This document shows, piece by piece, positions 6,401 through 11,770 of a stretch of DNA of 11,770 nucleotides. The position numbers were made by a program, and so were the translations under genes. Numbering within the stretch: position 1 is the first letter of the stretch; every line of letters begins with the position of its first letter. The stretch lies in NCBI GenBank assembly GCA_002309155.1, contig DBXB01000042.1, positions 4,415 through 16,184 on the forward strand. Direction: 5' to 3'. This DNA comes from Bacteroidales bacterium UBA1223. Its GTDB lineage: Bacteria; Bacteroidota; Bacteroidia; Bacteroidales; P3. The notes below the pieces were generated by a model. That model was not told where the DNA came from and did no database searches. It worked only from the letters and a program-made list of their open reading frames with translations.

Positions 6401-6736
6401 ATGAAAGTAAAAGATATAGTTGAGGCTTTAAATCTCAAGGTTCTCTCAGGTGCCAATGGTTTAGACCGTGAAATTGAAGGATGCTATGTATCCGACCTTT
6501 TAAGCGATGTGATGGGCAACGCCGAGATGGGCAACATCTGGATTACACTCCAGACTCACAAGAATGTGATGGCTATCGCCTCCCTCAAAGAGCTCGCCGC
6601 CGTAATACTTGTCAAAGGTCTTAACGCTGGCGACGACACCCTGGAACAGAGCAACGAAGAAGGCATTCCTTTCCTCTCCACAACAGAAGAGACATTCGAG
6701 ACAGCAGGCAAGATTTACCAGTTGATTCACAAGTAA
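6401..6736 (+). CDS. DRTGG-domain protein
   Basis: A 111-residue stand-alone DRTGG-like domain. The fold is seen as MKVKDIVEALNLKVLSG at the N-terminus, a central MGNIWITLQTHKNVMAIASL strand-helix unit, AAVILVKG at about 86-93 and GIPFLSTTEETFETAGKIYQL at the end. In this family the last part commonly reads G(I/V)P(V/L)LST. Stand-alone DRTGG proteins are found beside PHP proteins and anti-sigma-type ATPases, often near iron-only hydrogenase or NADH-oxidoreductase gene sets in anaerobes; their biochemical role is not established. The PHP gene begins one base after this stop codon, so the pair is translationally coupled. No hydrogenase gene is visible in this window. Cytoplasmic; no signal or membrane segment. 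Confidence 0.82.
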   Translation: MKVKDIVEALNLKVLSGANGLDREIEGCYVSDLLSDVMGNAEMGNIWITLQTHKNVMAIASLKELAAVILVKGLNAGDDTLEQSNEEGIPFLSTTEETFETAGKIYQLIHK

Positions 6737-6737
6737 A

Positions 6738-7520
6738 TTGCCCACCCTGCATCCATATAAAGCAGACCTACACATTCATACAGTCCTCTCGCCGTGCGGT
6801 GACCTGGAGATGAGTCCCACCGCCATAGTCAAGCGTGCGTTGGCGAGAGGTCTTGATATGATTGCCATTTCCGACCACAACACCACACGCCAAGTGAAGG
6901 TGGCGCAGAAACTCGGAAAAGAGAACGGCTTGTTTGTATTGGGCGGAGTGGAGGTCACATCGCAGGAAGAGACTCACTGCCTCTGCTACTTCGCCGACGA
7001 TGCCCAACTTGACACCTTTCAGGAATTCCTTGACGCCCACCTACCTCCCATCCCAAATGACGAAGACCGTTTCGGATACCAACTGATAGTGGATGAAAAT
7101 GAGGAAATTGTCGGAGAAGAGGAATACCATCTGCTTAACGCCATAGATGTCGACATCGACGGAATCTACGACGAGGTGCATCGCATCGGGGGACTCTTCA
7201 TTCCGGCGCACATCAACAAGGGCACGACCTCACTAATGAGCCAGCTCGGTTTTGTTCCGCCCGACTTAAAAGCTGATGGATTGGAAATCAATTTCCGAAC
7301 CACCAAAGCTGAAATCCTTAAGAAATTCGCCTACCTCAAGAAATTCACCTTCATCACCGACAGCGACGCTCATTTTATCGACAACGTCGGTGATGTATAC
7401 AACGTGATATACATGGAGCATCGCAATTTCGACGAATTCCGCATGGCTCTTGGCGGAATAGACGGACGTTATATCGACACCGACTATTTCCGCGACCACA
7501 AACTTCCAAAGATCATCTGA
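6738..7520 (+). CDS. PHP-domain metal-dependent phosphoesterase
   Basis: A 260-residue protein of the polymerase-and-histidinol-phosphatase superfamily, expected to hydrolyse a phosphoester with a di- or trinuclear metal centre; the substrate is unknown. All metal-ligand motifs are present: DLHIHT (H12, H14), SDHN (D46, H47), E72 in GGVEV, H80, PAH (H158) and DSDAH (D210, H212). The start is unusual. No ATG lies between the in-frame stop at 6723 and the catalytic HxH, and the first ATG (residue 24) would remove it, so translation must begin at TTG 6738 or CTG 6747. TTG 6738 sits one base after the DRTGG stop, which points to coupled reinitiation. The 3' end overlaps the convergent gene by 8 bp. 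Compared with DNA polymerase-type PHP domains it is a short, stand-alone form. Confidence 0.9.
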   Translation: MPTLHPYKADLHIHTVLSPCGDLEMSPTAIVKRALARGLDMIAISDHNTTRQVKVAQKLGKENGLFVLGGVEVTSQEETHCLCYFADDAQLDTFQEFLDAHLPPIPNDEDRFGYQLIVDENEEIVGEEEYHLLNAIDVDIDGIYDEVHRIGGLFIPAHINKGTTSLMSQLGFVPPDLKADGLEINFRTTKAEILKKFAYLKKFTFITDSDAHFIDNVGDVYNVIYMEHRNFDEFRMALGGIDGRYIDTDYFRDHKLPKII

Positions 7521-8517
7521 CACCGCAAATAAACAGTTGCATAAAAGGAGCATGTTTCAACGCCTTATGCAGTTTCCGACGTTGCTTGCAGGGATGGATA
7601 TAATCCTCAAAACAAGAGATATATTTATCAATCTTGATATTATTCCGGCGAGAGTAAAAGCCTCTCAAACCTCTGAGATGGGTATTGCACCGTCCGGGGA
7701 GCACTGTCAGCTTATAACCGTAGGATAACAATAACTGCGAATAGTCGTCGACCGTCATAAGTCTGGAAACCCACATTCCCGTCTCTGGATGACAGGTATT
7801 GTATGGATCGAGCAGTAAATTTGGCGACTGCGACTCCACGGCACGTTCGATATCAACTTTTGAGAGTCCTCGGGTATTTTGCGACCAATAGTCGAGCAGT
7901 CGGTCATTCATATCAGGATGCAGTCCAGCGATATAGTCACGGCGTTGGGCACGATACACCTTCTCCGCCGACAGCTGCTGACGATGAAGTCGGCGAAGTC
8001 TCTTGGGATTATATGGATTGGCCTCGGTGGTAAGCCACATACACATCTCTGGCGAGACCTCATGCATAGCCGCAAAGAATTCGTCGAGCACATAGACTCT
8101 GTCAATTACATTCCTGGCAGTCAATATATCAGGACGAACCCCCGACTCCTTGCACCAATGGTTGAAATGGAGAGCGTCGCCCTGCAGCACCACATCGGGA
8201 GCAACACCTACGGCCTGCGACACGATTTTAGCAATCTTGAGACTCTCAACATTCTCAAAGACAGACACCACCTTGCCGAACCCAATTTTCTTGGCATAAA
8301 GACCGGCGATACCGTCGGCACTCCAGAAATCCACAAAAACCATATCCGACAACGATTTCTTGCTCTCCGCTAGAAGTCTATCGACACCAGCACCGAGACA
8401 CTCTAGATGATATTCAGCATCTCTCAGGTGCTTGGAAAGTTCGCGACGAAGGTCGTCCTCCAGCGGGACAGCGTTAATGTCTATCTTCGACAGACGGTCT
8501 AGAAACACTGTTATCAT
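7513..8517 (-). CDS. SAM-dependent methyltransferase-like protein
   Basis: A 334-residue soluble protein whose central part looks like a class I methyltransferase fold. A helical N-terminus (1-55) precedes the motif I region VFVDFWSADGIAGLYAKKIG at 60-79, then VVSVFENVES at 83-92, GDALHF at 113-118 and ILTARNVIDRVYVLDEFFAAM at 131-151, which occupies the motif IV position. The glycine-rich loop is degenerate (DFWSADG where ExGxGxG is normal), so catalysis is uncertain. The C-terminal part (about 175-334) is basic and unrecognised. It begins 13 bp after the acyltransferase gene and is the last gene of the ftsE operon. Its stop codon lies inside the end of the convergent PHP gene. Substrate unknown; a degenerate non-catalytic homologue is possible. 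Confidence 0.68.
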   Translation of the reverse strand: MITVFLDRLSKIDINAVPLEDDLRRELSKHLRDAEYHLECLGAGVDRLLAESKKSLSDMVFVDFWSADGIAGLYAKKIGFGKVVSVFENVESLKIAKIVSQAVGVAPDVVLQGDALHFNHWCKESGVRPDILTARNVIDRVYVLDEFFAAMHEVSPEMCMWLTTEANPYNPKRLRRLHRQQLSAEKVYRAQRRDYIAGLHPDMNDRLLDYWSQNTRGLSKVDIERAVESQSPNLLLDPYNTCHPETGMWVSRLMTVDDYSQLLLSYGYKLTVLPGRCNTHLRGLRGFYSRRNNIKIDKYISCFEDYIHPCKQRRKLHKALKHAPFMQLFICGVR

Positions 8518-8530
8518 GGCAAATCAGTGA

Positions 8531-9529
8531 TTATCTTCTCTTCAACTTCATCAGAAACCGGAAGAGTCTGTTGTCGCACTTGGATATCTCAAAAAATGGG
8601 ATCTGCTCGGCGCCGAATGAGCGATAAAAATACTCAATACCCTCATCCATACTTCCCTCAAAATCGAAGCACCGGCTTTTGTCACTCAGGTATCTTATCA
8701 ATGCCCAGAAGAGGGTTTCATTATATCCGCTGCGATGCAGAGAAGTGTCAATCGCCGACATAAGAGAATAGGCACATCTGGCGTCATATGCCACAAAGCG
8801 CGCCATCAGCAAGTGTCCTTCTGTATCGTGGAGAGAGGCTATGACACCGTTTCCTCGGTTGACTGCCGTGGCACAGACTCTTTCAATAAAGTCATTGCTG
8901 AGCAAATCGCGACCCGACTTGCCGGTCCAGTATCGGCTATGGAATTCCGCAAACTCACGGGGAGACAGGTCGAAACGAGCCTCGGTACGCTGACTGCATC
9001 GACGTATTTTTCGCTGACGTTTTTCTTTGTCGAAAGTCTCAAACAACGAGTCGGGATCGCTGATGTCGTTCAGTCTATAAGTATATCTGGTTGTCTGGCT
9101 GAATCCCGCCCAGTAGAAAGGAAGCCAGTTAGTAACAAGTGGCGAGAAATTCTGAAGGAAAAAAGCGGGATGTAACTGCTTAAGAGGCTTAAGCAATAGA
9201 GCCGCCACCTCTTTCTCAAACTCGATACGCTGCTGGCGGTTATATTCCTCAGGATAGCAGTAAAAGGGACCTGAATATTGGGTCAGCTGAGGTTGCAGGA
9301 TGTATGTCATCCCGAGCTTACGACCATAGAGGAAGGGCATTACTCCAACCACGGTGTCGCCATCCCTGGCGACAGCCACGTCCCACTGCTTACCCTCACA
9401 CACCGACTCCATCCACCAATGCTGCATAAACAGAGGAACCTCTGTCCCTTCCGTCTCACAGAAAGAGCGATAACCCTCTTTGTCGAGAGCGACACGAGGT
9501 TCACGCAACGCATAGTAGTGAAGCGACAT
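8531..9529 (-). CDS. GNAT/FemAB-like acyltransferase
   Basis: A 332-residue cytoplasmic protein with the double-GNAT layout of the FemAB/Acetyltransf_6 group. The first half includes VPLFMQHWWMESVCEGKQWDVAVARDGDTVVGVMPFLYGRK, where the residues after the W-rich helix form the first sheet. The second half has GNGVIASLHDTEGHLLMARFVAYDARCAYSLMSAID followed by GYNETLFWALIRYLSDKSRCFDFEGSMDEGIEYFYRSFGAE, the typical C-terminal block of this group. Relatives transfer acyl or aminoacyl groups to sugars, peptidoglycan stems or lipids; the acceptor here is unknown. It lies 8 bp after the OmpA-domain gene and 13 bp before the methyltransferase-like gene, so it belongs to an operon with envelope genes, which suggests an envelope precursor as substrate. 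Confidence 0.82.
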   Translation of the reverse strand: MSLHYYALREPRVALDKEGYRSFCETEGTEVPLFMQHWWMESVCEGKQWDVAVARDGDTVVGVMPFLYGRKLGMTYILQPQLTQYSGPFYCYPEEYNRQQRIEFEKEVAALLLKPLKQLHPAFFLQNFSPLVTNWLPFYWAGFSQTTRYTYRLNDISDPDSLFETFDKEKRQRKIRRCSQRTEARFDLSPREFAEFHSRYWTGKSGRDLLSNDFIERVCATAVNRGNGVIASLHDTEGHLLMARFVAYDARCAYSLMSAIDTSLHRSGYNETLFWALIRYLSDKSRCFDFEGSMDEGIEYFYRSFGAEQIPFFEISKCDNRLFRFLMKLKRR

Positions 9530-9537
9530 AGGATAAG

Positions 9538-10461
9538 TTACTGGATGGTAACAGTTACGCGGTTATTGCTTATCCTGCCTTCGTAAGTGTTGTTATCGCC
9601 CACAGGGTCGGCAGAACCTTTTGCCTCTATCTCGATACGATAGTCCTGAACACCACGGGCAATCAATTTTTTCTTAATCTCCACAGCCCTCTGGCGCGAG
9701 AGTCCCAGATTATAAGCATCAGTGCCAGTGTTGTCGCTGTAGCCACGCAACATAACCTCCAAACGTTCGTTCTGTATCAGGTATGACGCAAGACTATCCA
9801 TCATAGGTTCGTAGGATTCAACCACCGTGGCATCGTTGGGGAAGAACCTGACCTCTTTGAATGACTTGGCACCTTCCGCGGCACTTGGGAAGAGGTTAAT
9901 CTTCTTGGTTCCGAAATAAAGAATCAGACCCACGTGAATCAGGTTGTCCGATGGCTGTTCTGTGGTAAAGTATTCTGTCCCTTGCCAGTAACGATAGTCA
10001 ACTTGGGCAACAGAGAGTTGCAACTTGTTCTTCATCTCTCTCCACTGGACCCACTCACGGAATTTCTCCAGGGAATACAAAGCCTCTTCTTTACCTTTTA
10101 CTACAAGCTGCTCACGAAGGGAATCGTCAGTCACTGTAGGATTGACAGCAAATACGGCGCAGATACGCATGGGAGAGCGAGGCACGTTCTGAAGATAATT
10201 CATCACGGGAGTAAATGAACCCCATTCTGGTTTTCTATGATCCGACAGTTCGGGGAAGGTGGAATAGTCAAAATTGCAGTAATAGACCTTTTTTGCGTCA
10301 AACGTGGTGAATTTCCAAATTGAGTCGTAGTCAACCTTGCGGACTTTCTGCTTGCCTTCCACGAAGGGGTTTACCACCTTGGCACTTTTATGAGGTTTCT
10401 GTGCCACAGCGACGAAAGGTATAATTAGTACCGCAACGAATATCAAAATAAGTTTTTTCAT
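9538..10461 (-). CDS. Periplasmic OmpA C-terminal domain protein
   Basis: A 307-residue secreted protein that probably anchors to peptidoglycan. The signal peptide runs from 1 to about 20 (MKKLILIF, cleavage AVA before Q21) with no lipobox Cys, so it should be soluble periplasmic or a peripheral outer membrane protein. Residues 21-190 form an unrecognised N-terminal domain with no beta-barrel pattern. Residues about 195-307 are an OmpA/Pal/MotB domain: VRFFPNDATVVESYEPMMDSL, GYSDNTGTDAYN at 230-241, LSRQRAVEIKKKL at 244-256 and the final EGRISNNRVTV. The Asp and Arg residues that bind the diaminopimelate of peptidoglycan appear retained; the last motif is NNRV where NRRV is usual. It follows ftsE by 38 bp and precedes the acyltransferase by 8 bp. 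Confidence 0.88.
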   Translation of the reverse strand: MKKLILIFVAVLIIPFVAVAQKPHKSAKVVNPFVEGKQKVRKVDYDSIWKFTTFDAKKVYYCNFDYSTFPELSDHRKPEWGSFTPVMNYLQNVPRSPMRICAVFAVNPTVTDDSLREQLVVKGKEEALYSLEKFREWVQWREMKNKLQLSVAQVDYRYWQGTEYFTTEQPSDNLIHVGLILYFGTKKINLFPSAAEGAKSFKEVRFFPNDATVVESYEPMMDSLASYLIQNERLEVMLRGYSDNTGTDAYNLGLSRQRAVEIKKKLIARGVQDYRIEIEAKGSADPVGDNNTYEGRISNNRVTVTIQ

Positions 10462-10499
10462 CAGTTACATTTTTTATCAATAACGTACCTGGTTGTATA

Positions 10500-11195
10500 T
10501 TATTGTGCATTGTCGTCTTTCCCTGGTTCTATCAATGTGCCGTCTTCACAGCAAACCATACGTGCAGGGAATTTGTCAATCATCATAAAATCGTGGGTAG
10601 AGATAAGCATCGAGACACCCGACTGGCGATTGATCTCTGTGAGCAGATGCATTATCTCGCTAGATGTGATAGGGTCGAGATTTCCTGTCGGCTCATCAGC
10701 GATAATCAAGTCGGGGGTGTTTACGAGGGCACGTGCGATACCCACCCGCTGACGTTCTCCCTCCGACAGCTTGTAGGTCTGGTATGACGCCTTGGAGTCG
10801 ACACCAACAGCCGTGAGCACCTCCATGATGCGCTCATCAATTTTCTTCTTGTCTTTCCATCCTATGCTACGCAGGACAAAGGCGATATTGTCATAGACAT
10901 TACGGTCGGTAAGGAGTTGGAAATTCTGAAAGACTATTCCAAGGCGGCGACGCAAGAGCGGTATCTGGCGGCGTTTGAGTCCCACGAGGTTGAATCCGCA
11001 GACAGTTCCCTCACCCTGTTCAAGAGGGGAGTCGGCATACAGCGTGCGGAGCAAGGATGTCTTTCCGGCGCCGCTCTTTCCGATAAGGTAAACAAACTCG
11101 CCTTTCTGCATTGAGAAATTGACGTTCTTCAACACTACACCCTCTTCATGACTGACATTCACATTCTTGAGTACAATAATCTCTTCTCTATCCAT
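10500..11195 (-). CDS. ftsE: Cell division ABC transporter ATP-binding protein FtsE
   Basis: ATPase of the FtsEX complex, which sits at the divisome and controls periplasmic peptidoglycan hydrolases. The 231-residue length is typical. Motifs in order: Walker A GKSGAGKT (39-46), Q-loop Q90 in VFQNFQLL, ABC signature LSEGERQR (143-150), Walker B LIIADEP (163-169) with GNLDP, and the H-loop H201 in STHD. The signature has Glu where LSGGE is usual. FtsE is favoured over LolD by the TLYADSPLEQGEGTVCGF segment and overall resemblance to Bacteroidota FtsE, but a MacB/LolD-class ATPase cannot be excluded by eye. ftsX is not adjacent in this window; the upstream gene is an unrelated secreted protein. 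It is the first gene of a four-gene minus-strand operon with envelope functions. Confidence 0.88.
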   Translation of the reverse strand: MDREEIIVLKNVNVSHEEGVVLKNVNFSMQKGEFVYLIGKSGAGKTSLLRTLYADSPLEQGEGTVCGFNLVGLKRRQIPLLRRRLGIVFQNFQLLTDRNVYDNIAFVLRSIGWKDKKKIDERIMEVLTAVGVDSKASYQTYKLSEGERQRVGIARALVNTPDLIIADEPTGNLDPITSSEIMHLLTEINRQSGVSMLISTHDFMMIDKFPARMVCCEDGTLIEPGKDDNAQ

Positions 11196-11209
11196 ATTTA
11201 TATTTTTTG

Positions 11210-11217
11210 CAAATTTA
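11210..11217 (-). promoter_or_regulatory. Candidate ftsE operon promoter -7 element
   Basis: On the minus strand this reads TAAATTTG, a TAnnTTTG match, 14 bp before the ftsE ATG. The implied leader is very short (about 8 nt) and no -33 element is clear, so this is a candidate only. Confidence 0.4.
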
Positions 11218-11320
11218 CATCAAAAAATTTGATTATAGATGAATAAATAAAAAATGCGAACATCACTTGATAAATAAATTGTAATGGGTCTTCCAGTCGG
11301 TCGATCAGGTCATCGCCATT

Positions 11321-11351
11321 TCTCTTTCCTTTTGCCAAAGAAGAAAAGAGA
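11321..11351. other. Weak AT-rich hairpin in the ftsE upstream gap
   Basis: TCTCTTT (11321-11327) can pair AAAGAGA (11345-11351) with an irregular inner stem. It lies in the 245-bp gap between the T9SS cargo gene and ftsE and could slow or end transcription from the cargo gene, but there is no clear T-run in the right place. I see nothing else in 11220-11440. Confidence 0.3.
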
Positions 11352-11440
11352 CAAAAGAAAGTCAAAGATGCAGTTACAATCAGCCACAGTAGATTACCGC
11401 TTCAGATAATCTGGATTTGAAACTGTTTCTAAATCATAAA

Positions 11441-11770
11441 TCACAATATTATCAGTTTCTTAGTCAGTATTCCGTTGCCACTGTTCACCCTGATGATGTA
11501 AAGTCCCGGGGATAGTCTCCGCAGGTCGGCGGAGGCAGTGTAGTCGTTGAGACCTGACTGCTTGGCTACGGTGCGGCCGTAAGAGTCTGTTATCTGCCAG
11601 CCGAGGATGCGGAAGGGTGCCGTGATTGTCGTAGAACTGTGGGCGGGGTTGGGTGAGAGAGTCAAGGTGGCGCCGCCTTCGGCGAGGTCGATACCCTCTG
11701 CCGTCTGGTCAATAAAGATGGCTTTGAAGAGGGTGTCCTGCGTCACTGTCACCGTGCGGGGGTTCTGCTG
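11441..11770 (-). CDS. C-terminal part of a T9SS-secreted protein (truncated by window edge)
   Basis: Partial gene; the 5' part lies beyond base 11770, with the frame open to the edge. The apparent GTG start near 11752 is internal. The visible C-terminus begins QQNPRTVTVTQDTLFKAIF, which resembles the repeat unit ending NPRTVTVTxDTTLTAIF found in Bacteroidota surface proteins of the divergent InlB-repeat type. About 70 residues follow with the type A sorting-domain pattern of type IX secretion cargo: SPNPAHSSTTITAPF, WQITDSYGRTVAKQSG, LRRLSPGLYIIRVNSGNG, and the end LTKKLIIL. The sorting domain takes the protein through the outer membrane and is removed on anchoring or release. The cargo function cannot be told from this fragment. 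Confidence 0.9.
   Translation of the reverse strand, partial: QQNPRTVTVTQDTLFKAIFIDQTAEGIDLAEGGATLTLSPNPAHSSTTITAPFRILGWQITDSYGRTVAKQSGLNDYTASADLRRLSPGLYIIRVNSGNGILTKKLIIL

Noticed and set aside
7879..8373. Plus-strand open frame opposite the methyltransferase-like gene
   Set aside because: It is a shadow of the minus-strand gene, which has better protein features and operon spacing.

Overview
This window comes from a member of the Bacteroidota, most likely order Bacteroidales. The evidence is promoters of the TAnnTTTG type, A-rich ribosome-binding regions, a type IX secretion sorting domain, and a surface lipoprotein with an acidic export signal next to a BtuB-type receptor. I cannot settle the family; a Prevotellaceae- or Muribaculaceae-like genome would fit.

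Left third (1-4200): a vitamin B12 capture module. A cobalamin riboswitch (aptamer about 347-556, expression platform 573-611) starts just after a good promoter and ends at the start codon of a TonB-dependent BtuB-type receptor (621-2702). A lipoprotein beta-propeller of the BtuG type (2883-3962) follows, then a strong intrinsic terminator (3995-4022). BtuG would catch B12 at the surface and hand it to BtuB for TonB-driven import. No periplasmic or inner-membrane B12 genes are present. The intergenic DNA around the module is full of short tandem repeats: an octamer array (1-112), heptamer arrays (121-169, 173-199 and 4038-4162), two 9-mer arrays and a hexamer array in the btuB-btuG gap. The 173-199 and 4038-4162 arrays carry the same heptamer in opposite orientation on the two sides of the module. 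I see nothing recognisable in 200-309. The gap 3963-4281 holds the terminator, the large heptamer array and a promoter.

Middle (4226-7520, plus strand): a promoter drives an unrecognised multi-domain membrane protein (4282-5820) and the 23S rRNA methyltransferase gene rlmH (5833-6306). A second promoter (about 6340) drives a DRTGG-domain protein (6401-6736) and a PHP-domain phosphoesterase (6738-7520) that must start at a non-ATG codon.

Right (7513-11195, minus strand): a tight operon in the order ftsE, OmpA-domain periplasmic protein, GNAT/FemAB-like acyltransferase, methyltransferase-like protein. It collides tail to tail with the PHP gene, with an 8-bp overlap. ftsX is not in the window. 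The gap 11196-11440 holds a candidate ftsE promoter and a weak hairpin. The window ends in the C-terminal part of a secreted T9SS cargo protein (11441-11770, minus strand), truncated by the window edge.

I do not see a clearly new system. The most unusual signals are the tandem-repeat landscape around the B12 module and the unexplained membrane protein at 4282-5820.
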